The position numbers and the translations under genes are program-made. Positions 23,680 through 36,290 of a stretch of DNA of 64,000 nt are shown piece by piece. The notes below the pieces were generated by a model. It made no database searches and had not been told where the DNA came from. It was given only the letters and a program-made list of their open reading frames with translations. This DNA comes from Castanea sativa (Eukaryota; Streptophyta; Magnoliopsida; Fagales; Fagaceae). How positions within the stretch are numbered: position 1 is the first letter of the stretch; every line of letters starts with the position of its first letter. Where the stretch lies: positions 11,676,835 through 11,740,834 of the forward strand of contig NC_134018.1 of assembly GCF_040712315.1 (NCBI RefSeq), written 5' to 3'.

Positions 23680-24888
23680 CTACTCTTCCATTTGATTCTC
23701 AAGAAACCTTACACAGGCTGGTGGCTTCCAATTAATCAAAAAGAATACTGAAGACAGCAAAGTCCAAAGCCCATCTCCACAAATCAAAGCAGAACCAACT
23801 ATGGGTATAAAAACATCAGCCTGAGACTTATTCTTAAACCTCCAGATCAAAGCTACCAAGCTCCCCAGAACGAGATCAACAGACAGAAAACTTCCGACAG
23901 TGAGTGGTATGGCCATTATCAATGGAATGGGAACAAATCTCCCCCACTTATTTGGCAAAACATCTCTGATTATGTTGATGATGATGCCGAGAGCAAAGGC
24001 ACAATAGCAAAAAAGAAGGCAGTACTTTGGCAAGACTGAAGGTCCTTCAAGAGCAAATGCTGCAATATCTCTAGTCGAGCCAGCAAAAGGTACAGGATAA
24101 GTTGAAAAATTGATCCCCAAATCAGGATAAGTTACCTGGAAGTACCTAAAGATTAAAGGAGTGATAACGCAACCAACTGCAATCCCAGTGAATTTGCCAA
24201 CGAGGATAGACTTTGGGGAAGACACAGTTAGGTAGCCAGTTTTGAAGTCTACTATTAGATCAGAAGCAGAGGAAACAAAGTTTCCTATGACCCCGTTGGC
24301 AGCTAGAGCAACAATAATACCACCTCGAGAGACTCCAGCCCAGCTTCCAAAGATGAAAAGGGCTATCTTACCCACATTGGCAGTTACTATGGTCATGTCA
24401 GTAGCCCCTTGTGCATGTATTTTGCTGAAAGCAAAGAGTGGACACAATGTGTACATGACCACAACGTAGTACCATTTGACCTGAGGAAAGATTATTGGAA
24501 GAACTATTATGGAAACAAGCATCAGTGCAGCACAGACAGCGAATGAATATTTTGTTGAAAATTTGTCGTTGAGGAAGTTTTGGGTTCTGAACTGTTCTTC
24601 AATTTCCAAGGCTGAGCTTCCAGCAGTGGAATGTGAATCAGCAACTGGAAGAGTAGTAGCAGTGTCTTTGTCCTGGAGTTTGCGGTACAATCCAATGATA
24701 ATAAGTTTCAAGATATGGTAGACGCTATCACCAAGAATCATCGATGTAGAAACTAAGGTCTACACACACACACACAAACACACAAAAAAAAGTATCAGTC
24801 TCCATATTGATAAATATATAAAGGAATGAAGCTTGCATGCCATATGCGCAGTACAATTACAAATGATGATATATATATACATAAATAT

Positions 24889-24967
<79 letters not shown>

Positions 24968-25539
24968 TGTAAGAATAGAGGAAGACTTTACTTTGTAAGC
25001 ACCGTAGCCACGGAAGTTCTCAGTTTTGGCATCTTCAGTATACCACTGTCCATTTTTCTTCGATAACTCCGGTAACATGAAGGTGTATCCAAATATTGCT
25101 CCAATCAATACTGATATGGTTGTGCTGTATGGGCACATCATGCCAACTCCAACGTATGTACCCGCCCAATCCCAATAGAAGCTGCATGTTATTGCCAACA
25201 AAAAGAGTAATATACATATTAGCCATGCATATATCATGAGTTATCCATATATTGTTGACACTCTTGTATAACTGGTTTATCATGGAAGAAGCAATGAAGA
25301 GTGAAGAAGACATCAATAAGGTCATGGCGTCAACTTTTTACGTACCCGACGTCTGATGCTTTGAAACCAAGTAAGGGAAAGTAACTAAAGCCACAGTTAC
25401 TCCCACCACTAAATAGCCACATGACACCACTCCAAATGAAGCTAAAGGAGAAGAACTTGCCAAATGTTGTCAATTGTTTCCTACAATTCAATTAGTACAG
25501 AAACAATGAGAACCCTTTTATGCATAAAATATATTACCT

Positions 25540-25598
<59 letters not shown>

Positions 25599-26916
25599 CG
25601 CAATACCTTGAGAACTTGGTCTTAAGAGGAGCTTGGATGGAGTTGATAAGGTAACCAATTGAATGCCCACTAGGGAACAACCATTTATAGTCTACGATAA
25701 TAACCTGAAAACCAACAATAATACATTCAAAATTGCAATCTTAAATGGTCTTAACCAAACACACCCTAAATTAAGATATGGTTAAATTAGTAAAGTAAAT
25801 ACGTTGATGATAGTAAAAGGTCAATAAGTTTGTAGTAATAGGAAAAGAAAAAGAGATAGAGAATATAAAATAAATTTGAGGTTTAAAATTGCAAATATAC
25901 ACAATTTTTGGAAATTAAAAATGCACACCAAATGTAGAAAACTCCTCATTTTGTGGGGGGTCTAAGAAAGATAGTTGAAATTATAGAGATTGATTTCAAG
26001 AGAGACTAATATTATTTTGTGCATCTAAAATAAATTTCTAACAAACATTATGAACAACCTATAATTAGTTTTTGTTTAGAGAAGTCTAATACTTTTACAA
26101 CAATTGATAAGTTGTTGCTATAAAAAAAAAAAAAAAAAAAAAAAAGGAAAAAGAAAAGGAAAGAAGTAATTAGTTTGTAAGACTTACCTTTCGAAAAGGC
26201 ATTATAAAGAAGAGGCCAACAAAAGATGTAGTAAGATAAAAGGCCAAAAGCCAGCCAACACTTGGGTTCTTAATGTTTAGCTTATCATCAATTAATGGAT
26301 TCCTTTGCTTTGCAACAGTATGGGACATTCCAAAAATGTAGCTTGACAAGCCCCCTGTGTGTTCAAATAAATTATCAGAATTCATTTTTAACAAAATCAA
26401 CCATAACATACACACATATCAAACTAGCAATGTACAAATAATAGTATCTCTAAGTGTTCCATTGCTTGAAAGTTGAACATACGTACCAGAAGAAGTAACT
26501 CCAGTGATTCCAAGGACTGTAGCTTGAATGAAGGTATTCTCTTGCCTAGTGAAAGGTGGGCCTAAAATCCCACATTTGTCAATGATCAAGATCCAAGCTT
26601 TGATGCAGGAGAACCCTACAATCCCAGCATACATGTTTATAGGATTAGCTAGTCCGTTTAAAAGACTTTGCTTCATCGCCAAGGCAGTGAACAAAGTACC
26701 CAAAACAATACTCACTACAAAAGCTCTTATAGTCAACTGATTCCTCCATGTGGGAATTGCCTTCTCCTTGAAAACCAATTCAATTGAAGGCAGGTCATTC
26801 CCTTTACCATTTCCTAGGCTGACATCTCTCTCCAACATTTTATATGGAGCCTGTGGATTTTCAATTTCCATTGAGTGAAGATTCTCAAACTCACTCGGCT
26901 CAGTATTTGGCTGCAT
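23680..26916 (-). CDS. Yellow stripe-like (YSL) metal-nicotianamine transporter, copy B
   Basis: Same structure as copy A: exons 26487-26916, 26188-26354, 25607-25704, 25346-25480, 24992-25181, 23680-24759, again 699 residues. Exons 2-5 are identical in length to copy A; exon 1 is 3 bp shorter and exon 6 is 3 bp longer. Differences are scattered substitutions (for example exon 4 reads GGSNCGFSYFPLLGFKASDVG against GGRFCGFSFFPLLGFKATEAG in A). Membrane segments and the IWRFKNKSQADVFIPIVGSA region are kept. Introns have gained an AT microsatellite (24900-24963) and a TG/AG tract (25539-25597). Both copies appear functional from sequence; divergence in use cannot be judged here. Confidence 0.9.
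24900..24963. repeat. (AT)n microsatellite
   Basis: About 64 bp of uninterrupted AT in the last intron of YSL copy B; only a short (AT) run exists at the matching place in copy A. Confidence 0.95.
25539..25597. repeat. (TG)n(AG)n compound microsatellite
   Basis: TG run followed by AG run, about 59 bp, just inside the third intron of YSL copy B next to the donor site. Copy A has a much shorter TG/GA tract there. Confidence 0.95.
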
Positions 26917-27747
26917 TGGGCGGTGGTGCTGGTGGTGTTTTTTGAGTTGCTAACTATGGTTTGAGCTGCCTGTCATATGAGGATCCAGTCTTACAGCCTT
27001 AAATATTTATGCAGGGGCCTAATGCTGTTGCATTGGTGGTTTAGAGTGGAGGGTTTGGAAATCTTCTGTTTGAAGATTTTGCTAATTTTGTATGCTTGGG
27101 TTGAGATAGCCGCACGTTGATTTGTTGCCGATGCAAATTTGCGTCGGCAACAAATCATTAGTTTAAACTAATGATAGTTCTATAAGGTAGGTTACATTCT
27201 TCCTGGAGAAATTGTATTAGAGAAAATAAAGAAACCGTTTAAACTAATTTATGCAACATGATTTAAAAAAAAGAAAAAAAAAAAACTGTCTATACTTGGT
27301 CAAAGGTCATGGCAAAACTAAAAACAAACGATGTATGCTACACGCATAAACTATTTTACAATATTTTTACAAACTGTTAATTTGGTAAAATTTTACTGGT
27401 CTTTATCTTGGCTTATCACTAATATCATATTTTTACTACCAATAATTACCAATCACATTAGCAGTTTGTAAAATAGTTTGTAACTTTCACATTTTTAAAA
27501 ATAAATTAAAAAAAAAATACTCCTTGATCAATTTTATTGAAATACATTTCTTCGTAAATTAACTAACTAAATTTCAACATAGATGTATGAACAACTTTAC
27601 GGCATATATAGATACGTATAAACTATACAAAAGCCTTGTTTAAAATCTATAACGAGAGGAACTAGGATCCTCACCATTTCAAATAGATCTAGTGTCCTAT
27701 TATTTATAACTTTAAATAGGGTGACAACTTGTCTGCTAATAGATACA

Positions 27748-27801
<54 letters not shown>

Positions 27802-28884
27802 ATAGGTTCAAGTTATACTTGGTGTAACTCTAAAAAGTTACACATTTTTTAAACCATTGGATTTAAGTAGATCCAATGGTAAAAAAAAGACCTTCATTAA
27901 TGCTAATATTCTGATTAGGATCTCATTAATTATCTCTCATTTGTTATATTTTATATCTATCTTTAAACCTAAAAAAAGTGTTATATTTGACTCTCTCTCC
28001 GTTTCTTTCTATCTCTTTCTCCTCCACCATTATTCCACCTCCATGGATAGATTGCCGGCAGAAGAAGGAAAAAAAAAAAATATTGCATTGTTTGTCTAAT
28101 GAGAAATTGTTGATAATTAATTCATTGTGAGGTCGCGCCTGAGGTTTGCTATTTAGATCTCAACCAATTTTTGCTGGGATGTTGCCTTATTCTTGTGATA
28201 GATCGTAAGCTTTTTCAAGAAATTCTTGGACCTAACCAAGTTTGATATCTCCACGATTTGGGTTGAAGAGTATGTATATATTTTCAACAAATGATCTTTG
28301 ACTTTGGGTGGGTGTAGACATGGATGTTTGGGACCTTTGGGTATATATTTAGACACTGATTGATTTTGGATCATCGTTTGTCTTCCCAGATAAGATATGA
28401 TAGTAGATGGGATAGGTGTTCTTCATTTCTCAGTTTTCAGTGATGGATATTAAAATATATTTGTATATATATTAACAAAGATACAAGATTCAATTATATA
28501 ACGAGGCAACATCACATTCAGTAGCATCCTTCCTGATCACATGCAGAAACTGATCAGGTAAAATAGTTCCCACTACACCAAAGTCTGAACCCAACCAAAC
28601 CTAATTCTAAAATTAGTATTTTTTTTAAAAAAATTTTAAAAAATTCAGTTGGCAAGTTGGAAATTATAAATAGACCAAGCCGTAGACTTAAAGATTTCAA
28701 AGTTCTTTATTTCTGAATTTATCACAAACTTCATATTAGTGAGCTTCCTCCTGCTTCTCTCTCAACGGTAATTAATTAATTAAAATTTTAAATAAAAATT
28801 TGGTTTCTCTTTCTATTCTTCATTATATTTTGTTTCCCCTATTTTTGTGTTCTGAATAAATTTGATTTTTTTGCTAGATCTGCA
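26917..28884. other. Upstream region of YSL copy B
   Basis: No gene recognised. 26917-27755 pairs with the region upstream of copy A. An (AT)n tract (27751-27796) marks where the similarity stops. At 27857-27879 an inverted repeat CCATTGGATTT/GATCCAATGG could form a hairpin. Confidence 0.5.
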
Positions 28885-29540
28885 TGACTAGACGGAACAT
28901 TTTGGAGGAGGTTGTGGAGGTTGAACGTGCCACCAAAGGTCCGTATGTTCCTCTGGAGGGCATGCTCAAATATGTTGCCAACCAGAGAGAACCTAAACAG
29001 GAGAAGAGTGCAGGTAGACCCTATGTGTGGTATGTGCTGTCATAAACCCGAATCAGTTGGACATTTATTGTAGAAATGCCCCCTAGCAAGGAATGTTTGG
29101 GCTCTTTGTAGTGAAAGAATTCATAAATGCCCCAATACAGACTGTGATTTCTTTATGCTTCTCAAAAGGATGGTGAATAAATTAGAAGTGCATGATGTGG
29201 AGAAGTGGGCAGTCACAGCTTGGGAAATTTAGAACGCGAGAAATAAATATTACTTCGAACAGGTCCAACTCCATCCACGAGACATACTGAGGGGGGCAAA
29301 CGGTTTCTTGCAAGAATACCAGTGATTCATGCAGGCACAACAGCAAGATAGAGAGGCCGAAGGTCAACAGTGAAGCTTATAAATGACTGAACTGCTATGT
29401 ATCAATCTTTGAGCATTTGTTTTGATGTTTCTTTTATCCCCTGTTTTCGGAGTGTTGAAACAAGGCATGAAGTTCCCTTGTACTTATAGTTTATTTACTT
29501 AATAAAATTTCTACCTATTTTACCTCCCAAAAAAAAAAAT
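28885..29540 (+). pseudogene. 5'-truncated LINE fragment (ORF2 C-terminal part) with poly-A tail
   Basis: A frame reading FWRRLWRLNVPPKVRMFLWR leads to a zinc-binding zf-RVT motif (CGMCCHKPESVGHLL, then KCPLARNVW), followed by an RNase H-like tail region. The motif is interrupted by a stop after HLL and further breaks follow. It ends with AATAAAATTTCTACC and an A-run at 29529-29538, as expected for target-primed insertion of a truncated LINE. It lies only in duplication unit B. Confidence 0.75.
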
Positions 29541-29709
29541 CTTTCTCCACCCACTACGTGATAATTAAAGAGATCATTTATGAATAATTCTAGTCACATA
29601 ACTTTTTTAATGAATTATACACGTGACTTATATAAATAATATACATAAATATATTTATAAATCCACGTAATGAGTTTGAAAAAATAGCTCCAAATCAGTT
29701 TGGAGCAGG

Positions 29710-30280
29710 GTGGTTGATACCGTACCGGCCGGTACATACCGTACCGGCCAGTGCACTGGTACTGATACACTTCTATTTTGTACCGGAAAAAATAACAGCC
29801 GTACCGGCCGCGTATTGACCGTACCGTATTGACCATACCGGCCCGAAATGTACCGGCCAGTGCACTGGTACTGATACACTTCTATTTTGTACCGGAAAAA
29901 ATAACAGCCGTACCGGCCGCGTATTGACCGTACCGTATTGACCATACCGGCCAATTTCGGGCAATATCGGCCGGTACTGGGCGTACCAGCCAGTACAGAA
30001 AAAAACCTTTTTTTTTTTTTAGTTTTGTAATTTTTAAATTTTTGTAAGAGCATAATGGTAACTTATTAATATTATGTGTTTTCTTAGTATGCAATGAACA
30101 ACTAAGCTTTCTATTTTTTATATTGTGTTTTTTTTTTCCTTTTAATTGATACTAAAGTCTAAAACTATGAATAATTTGTTCTGAATTGAGGTAATGTTTT
30201 ATGATAAACTTTTATATTTACTATAATATAAGTGAAATATTATATGCTTATAAACATGGTTCTAGAAATTTTGGTGTGTG

Positions 30281-30346
<66 letters not shown>

Positions 30347-30443
30347 GCGGTAAACTCAAAACGGTACACCAGTATTGATCGATATCCGAAATATATCGTA
30401 CTAGTAACCAAATTGGTACAGCCTCCTGTACGGTATTAACTTC
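29710..30443. mobile_element. TIR element with GTACCGG-rich repeats
   Basis: About 734 bp. The left end GGTGGTTGATACCGTACCGG and the reverse complement of the right end, GGAAGTTAATACCGTACAGG, match at 16 of 20 positions. The interior contains a 109-bp tandem repeat, GTACC-rich palindromic stretches and an AT microsatellite (30285-30343). No coding region; open frames here are repeat-derived. Superfamily not determined. Confidence 0.6.
29741..29958. repeat. 109-bp tandem repeat, two copies
   Basis: Units 29741-29849 and 29850-29958 are nearly identical. Each begins GTACCGGCCAGTGCACTGGT and contains TTCTATTTTGTACCGG and GTATTGACCGTACCG. Confidence 0.9.
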
Positions 30444-30661
30444 CTTGGTTTGAAGCCAAAACTTTGTCCCCAAAAAATTCACAAATGATAATTTTGGAGA
30501 AGCATGGATTTAGGGATGGCAACGAGTAAAGTTTACACATTTGAGCAAATGTAGTCTCATTATAGTTTATAAAGATATTATGTCTGGACAAAGGATAGAT
30601 CATGAATAGTTAATAGTTATTGATTAGGACCTGACTTAATTGTGAGCGGTGGGCTTTCTAA

Positions 30662-31271
30662 CTTGACCATATTCTAATAGTAAGGGTTTGGAATTTAAAT
30701 AAAAAAAAAAATCCCTCTAGGGTTTGATAAGGGGTTTTAATATATTTAAATACCCAAATTTGACTCAATTATGCATTTAAATTAGTAAAATGTTAATTAT
30801 ATCTAATACGTACTAAGGTTTCAACAATTTAGGTGATCTTTTAGTTCCTAAATATTTTTTGATTTTTTTATAAATGGTTTAGAAATATATACTCACTAAT
30901 ACATCCCCCCAACACCTCAAGCTTGAACTAAGTCTCCCTCATACCGCCATGCACTTAGTGCATAGGGGAGGTACTATCCAAACTAATGATATAAGCATTT
31001 AAAATGAGATAGTAATTTTTTCACTCTTTTTTTAGTGGTTTGAACGTTATGAATTATTTGTATCAAAAAAAAAAAATGTTATGAATTATCTAACAATTGA
31101 GTACTTCCAGTGGATTTAAATCTCTCCTCCCTCAACTATTGAATTTAATTTTTTTTAAATAATGAAAAAATATTAGGTTTACTCGACCCGACCTAAATGC
31201 ATTTGACCCAACTCATGGAAATATACATGGGACAAGTTTTGGGTGGATTTTGTTTTGCAAATATAATATGT
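30662..31271. other. Intergenic left of the CACTA element
   Basis: AT-rich, nothing recognised. Confidence 0.4.
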
Positions 31272-31415
31272 CACTACAAGAAAGTTTGCCATTTTCAACA
31301 GTTGAAAACGTCGAAAAAAGTATTAGAAACCGTCGAAAAAAGTATTTTCGACGGTTTAAGTGACCGTTGAGAACCGCCACTAAAAACTATGTTGAAACTT
31401 TGTTTCTACGCCCTA

Positions 31416-31727
<312 letters not shown>

Positions 31728-31928
31728 TTAACCCAACTTATTTATCTACCATAAAGCAAAAGTATTAGTATTAGTATTAGTATTAATGACTAACATTAAA
31801 GTTTGTGAGAAATACATAAAAACTCAAGCTATTGTGAAACTCTGAATTGATTGAAGACAGGCTAGCAATCCAAAAGTACAATTGCAGAAAGTTCAAAACA
31901 AAATTGGGAAATCCAGATAAAACTATGC

Positions 31929-32465
31929 TTATGCAGCATTCTCCTTTTTCAATTTTGCTAGCTCCTGCTTGACCAGTCCAGCCCTCTGCAAAAACATATT
32001 TAAGTGATTTATGAGCATTGATTATTTAAAAAAGAAAATAATTTCAAAGCTAAAATGAAATAGCAAGACAAATAACCAACCAAATGATATTTATCATGAC
32101 CAATTGAGAGAGATGACCAACCTTAATTTTTGCCAACATAAGCTTGAACCTATCAAAGTTGGTCAGATTTTGCCTTCTCTTCTGGACAATTGAGTTTTAT
32201 GCCCCAGGAACTACTCTCCCACTTCTTTTTGACATTTGCCAAAACAAACTCACAATTATTATTAAAAAAAAAAAAACACAGCATTGAATGTAAAAATGAT
32301 TCATGTTCATTCACAATTAAAAGTCCTTACCAGCTTTCTCCATAGCATCCAACAATTCCTTCTTCTTAGGAACCCTCTTAATGTCAATTTTAATGTCAGT
32401 GAGAGAAAGCCTCCTAAAATTCATTTGGGACATTTCCACATTAGGAGCATCAACAAGAGCCTATA
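31929..32465 (-). pseudogene. Captured fragment of 60S ribosomal protein L14 gene
   Basis: Three exons with intron borders. 32328-32465 encodes [20 protein letters not shown] then [20 protein letters not shown]; 32121-32245 encodes the KKKWESSSWG segment and, in another frame, QKRRQNLTNFDRFKLMLAKI; 31929-31988 encodes RAGLVKQELAKLKKENAA and a stop. The frame change in the middle exon shows a 1-bp deletion. The N-terminal exon is missing. Confidence 0.82.
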
Positions 32466-32687
32466 CCCAACAAAAGCCTCTTGAAATGATCTGTTTTCTA
32501 ATATGAAATTATTTATATTTGTGAAATATAAAATAGAACATATGATTTGTATTCAATATTTGTGAAATATAGAGTAGAACCTACTCCCTGCAGAACTTAA
32601 ACAAGGTATACATACCTTTTCCTTCAATTTATTTTGTTCAAGACAATATGGTCAAAACACCCTTTGCTTTCCATCTCAAAACAATAC

Positions 32688-32798
32688 TCATTGGAGCTTG
32701 TACCCACTCCTTAAGTGGCCTCCATCAACCTTCAAGTCAAGTCCAGTGAAAAAACCAGAATCATCAGATGCAAGACAGAGCAACATTCCATCAAAAGA
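32688..32798 (-). pseudogene. Captured fragment of a short-chain dehydrogenase/reductase gene
   Basis: Translation SFDGMLLCLASDDSGFFTGL then DLKVDGGH matches the C-terminal region of SDR proteins (LASDxSxFxTGxxLxVDGG), ending in TGA. An AG acceptor precedes it. Confidence 0.65.
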
Positions 32799-33282
32799 CT
32801 GACCAAATTGTCATGATATAATTTAAGTCCACCTAGACCATGATGGTAGACTCACTACCATAACAACTTTCTTTAGGCTTTCTACTATGAAACTAAATAC
32901 CCCAAATTTTAGTTTAACAGATTAATTTATCACACTCGAAAATTTTACATGATGCACTAAAAGATATCTAGAAAATCCACAAATCACAAACCAGCCCAAT
33001 CAAGAAAAAAATAGAAAGTAAATTCCATTCAAATTTTATTTATAAATTGTTTACCCAACAAAGAACCCATCTATTAAATAAATTAATCATCGAATAATAA
33101 TTATAAAAAAAAAAGCATACCAGTACATTAATAAATCTATTAAATCTAATTATATAACCACAACAGCAATAGAACATACAACATAATATTGATCAGACAA
33201 TAAAACTTATTAAAACCCACAAACATAGACAAGCAAACAAGCAAAAAATTTATAAAAACAGAAACCGATTAGATATATATAC

Positions 33283-33415
33283 CTTGGAGTACATAAGCAA
33301 CGTTACCCTATATGCCATTCTTCCCATCCCAGAGGCAAGGATGCTAAGCCGTAATTCTTGACTGGCCCTTGCTATTCTTCGAGCAATGACTTTCCTCCCA
33401 CCCTTGGTTGCCTTG
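33283..33415 (-). pseudogene. Captured exon of unrecognised gene
   Basis: An open exon bounded by AG and GT (AATAG|CAAGG ... CCAAG|GTATAT). It encodes KATKGGRKVIARRIARASQE then LRLSILASGMGRMAYRVTLL. The sequence is well ordered and likely from a host gene, but I do not recognise the family. Confidence 0.5.
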
Positions 33416-34369
33416 CTATTCACATGAAAAAGTGCATTAGCCAACATGCAAATCCTACATAGTTTTGTTCACAATTTTCTCAGCTAAGAAAAATTCATAA
33501 AGCCACTTAATAGTTAACACATGCCACAAGGCAGACACTTGACCATAAAGTGGGAGGAAAAGTCCTACCAACCTGTGTCTTTAGTTCTTATATGTAATAT
33601 AGAAACTCAATGATGTCCCAAGCAGTTCAACTATGACCAACATAATGGTACACAACCTAATAAGAAAAAAAAATGAACTATTTTAAATTGGTCAAAACCT
33701 AAGCAGAACATATAAAAATGTCCAACACAGTTAGAAAAATCAAGTTAAAGAATTAAAAATATCTAACTAATAATAATGACCAATAAAAAAAAAGGAAATC
33801 AGAGAGCAGCACGAGTTGTATGTCACTACTCACTAAAGTTGTCCTCCTTCACGGCCCATTAGTTCCAAGTGCTCCACCTAATTATTATAAACTTAAATGA
33901 AGGCTACCTAGACAAGCAAGCCCAACTAGATGATGTAGGGCTTATTTTACCTATGGACCTTGGTCATTAGTGATGAAAATATGAAAGTCCAAATTAAATT
34001 CTACATCAAGCTATTAGTGAGCATCTAGAACCCACAGTTTATATAAATCCATAACTTGGTGACCTCTGCAATGATAGTAGATAAACATGATGGCTTGTAC
34101 CATTTGGAAATTACAAAAAGCCATGTACAAATAGTGACTAATCTTAAATACAATTATACTCTTCACAATGATATATTTAATGCCCTATGCATATGATTAT
34201 TGCACTCAAAAAAATAAGTTTCAGCTATTAGAGTTTTCCAATCATATGCCAAATCAACTGTATGAGATCTCAATTTTGATGAATGAAAAGAAGTATCACA
34301 GAATGTGACTGCAAAAATAGAAGCATTTAATAGATTCACATATTAACCCCATATCCATAAGAAACTCAC

Positions 34370-34481
34370 CTTATTTGGATCTTGCAATTCTTTAAAAGAT
34401 TTATTTAATTTGATAAATGTTTGATAAGCCTGAGGATGAGGGCATTTATCCGACTGCACTAAAAGAGACAATTTCCAGTAC
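34370..34481 (-). pseudogene. Captured J-domain exon
   Basis: Exon with splice borders (ATTAG|GTACTGG... and AATAAG|GTGAGT) encoding YWKLSLLVQSDKCPHPQAYQ then TFIKLNKSFKELQDPNK, the second half of a DnaJ J-domain. The canonical HPD tripeptide reads QSD here, so even if expressed it would not stimulate Hsp70. Confidence 0.7.
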
Positions 34482-35396
34482 CTAATTCATGACCATGGCA
34501 ACCATTAGATAAAAAGAAAAAATTACATAATGCACAAGCTCAGAAGTTTACAACCATATAAGATAAATGAAAATTCAAACAAAGGTAATGTTAACTAGTT
34601 CTGCCTACCTTTAAAATGATGATGAATTATGAAAAATAAGAAGGTGGATGATGAAGAATTCAAAGACTGACATGCATTTCTAGAATAAATAAGGGAATGC
34701 AACCACATTTCAGCTTCAAGTCTACACAGTTAACTGCTATAATTCCTACTCTTAAATAATCTGAACATTGTGTGAGGCTTTTTTTATTGAGCAGTGTCAT
34801 GTTTGAAATACTTACAAAGGCTTTTAGATATAGTTCCTAGTCTTGATATTCTACAAATTGCTTATTGAATACACAGAATCACAAATTGCAAACATATAAC
34901 ATTCAAAGTCTCAATTCAGACATGCAATTTTCCTATTACTTAAATTAATGCAGTCCACTTCTACCCCAACAACAACTAAACCACATTAATTCATAATTTC
35001 CTTATAAACCCATGTCCCCTTTTACCAATCAAAAATCCAACTTCAACAGCACATAAATGATAACCATCATTACAAAGCCATAAAACAACAAAAAAACACA
35101 ACCTCATCTCTTATTTCTTATAACATGCCAAGATTAAACCCACCTTCTCTCTTTTTATTGGCTATGCACATAAAATAATTGCTCTAGCCCACAAAACATA
35201 ACATATGACAAGCACTCCATAAAAAGAAAAAAGAATAAAAAAAAGCCCATGTTAAAAAATCAACCAAATTATTAGTTTCATGTTCCAAAATGAACCAAAT
35301 TATCACAATCCCATTCTCTATAGTTACCTCTTCTTGTGTTCTTGGGTGTGCTTCATCTAAGCCTTGCAGTGGCTCTCTATATATGAAATTGTTGCT

Positions 35397-35612
35397 TAAA
35401 AGTGAACCTCAAAAAGTGAAACAAAAGAAGCGGCAATCATAGCAAAAGCTTCTCTGGTATGAAATGTGGAGCTTTCCCATTGAAACGGGTAAGGAATATA
35501 GCCTGCATTAGCATGTGATGACACAGTGGCATAATGTCACATAATGTAGTCAAAATTTGTTGTAAGAATGTGAAAAGCATAGGCTAAGTTATTTGTGGCC
35601 TTCCCATTGGCC
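35397..35612 (-). pseudogene. Captured fragment of a NAT transporter gene
   Basis: The reverse complement matches 210-427 of this window, including intron sequence (AACTTAGCCTATG..., TTACAACAAATTTTGACTAC) and the exon encoding YIPYPFQW...EAFAM.AASFVSLFE. Several substitutions are visible (for example QWESSTFHTRE against QWGSPTFHAGE). Confidence 0.88.
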
Positions 35613-35844
35613 TCCATGGTTTCAAAAATTGAAGAAAATACTGCAAATTTAACACGTTGATGGACTCTAATTTTCACATTAACCAAACAGAGCATTAATG
35701 AGAGCTTTGAAATTCCAATGCACTATCAAAAATAAAAGGAAATAAACTCAAATTCCATTATAGGAGAACTATTTACTAAAGCCATAAAATCAAACATGCA
35801 AACAATAACTTAGAATCAAATACCAAAGAAATTGAAAAAACTCA

Positions 35845-36290
35845 CAAGTGCGAGCTTTGGTGCCCTAACTCCAATCCTTAGCTTCGATCGCAACGAATCA
35901 AGATCATCGCTTCTCGAAATACTAGGCGGCAAGAACTTCAAAAGCTTCAGATCCTCAATCCTTCCCTATTCAATCTCCGGCCTCGCTCGCTTCCTTGCCT
36001 TGACATCGCTGTTTTATGTTGATTTTAGCTCTGCAACACCATCGACGACATTGCATAGAGGAACACAGCAAGAAGCACCAAGAAGTAGAATGCCGACCTC
36101 CTGGGCAAACTCTTGCGATTGAAGCGGGTCGGGTGAGATCGACTACGGAGAAGAACCAGACGATCCGAGTCGGACTTGAGTCAGTTCCACTTCAAAGGAA
36201 AACGATCGCGGATTGAGCAAAAGCGTCATCGCCTTCTCCGCCACCACCACTCTCACCAGTGCCAGGCGGAGACGAGCTTCGTCCCATGGA
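35845..36290 (-). pseudogene. Captured 5' part of a glycosyltransferase-like gene
   Basis: GC-richer than its surroundings. One frame gives RRSAFYFLVLLAVFLYAMSS then MVLQS, a single-pass membrane anchor; a downstream stretch gives LKLLKFLPPSISR and LDSLRSKLRIGVRAPKLAL, resembling the N-terminal part of plant type II membrane glycosyltransferase-like proteins, ending at a GTGAGT donor. A stop (IE*G) and frame changes break it. Family call is tentative. Confidence 0.45.

Larger units (their letters stand above)
23336..30661. repeat. Tandem duplication unit B (YSL gene plus later insertions)
   Basis: Begins at TCTAATCTTTATTTTAAATAA, the counterpart of 18672, and ends at GGGCTTTCTAA, the counterpart of 23340. 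It is 7.3 kb against 4.7 kb for unit A because 27756-30526 holds a LINE fragment and a TIR element in place of about 215 bp in unit A. Confidence 0.8.

Noticed and set aside
25035..25325. 96-codon minus-strand frame
   Set aside because: Shadow of YSL copy B exon 5 in another frame plus intron.
28884..29046. Small + strand gene starting MTRRNILEEVVEVERA
   Set aside because: A different frame of the same bases encodes the LINE motif FWRRLWRLNVPPKVRMF, which explains the sequence better.
29655..30053. 132-codon and related minus-strand frames rich in RPVR/GRYG
   Set aside because: Produced by the 109-bp tandem repeat of a transposable element.
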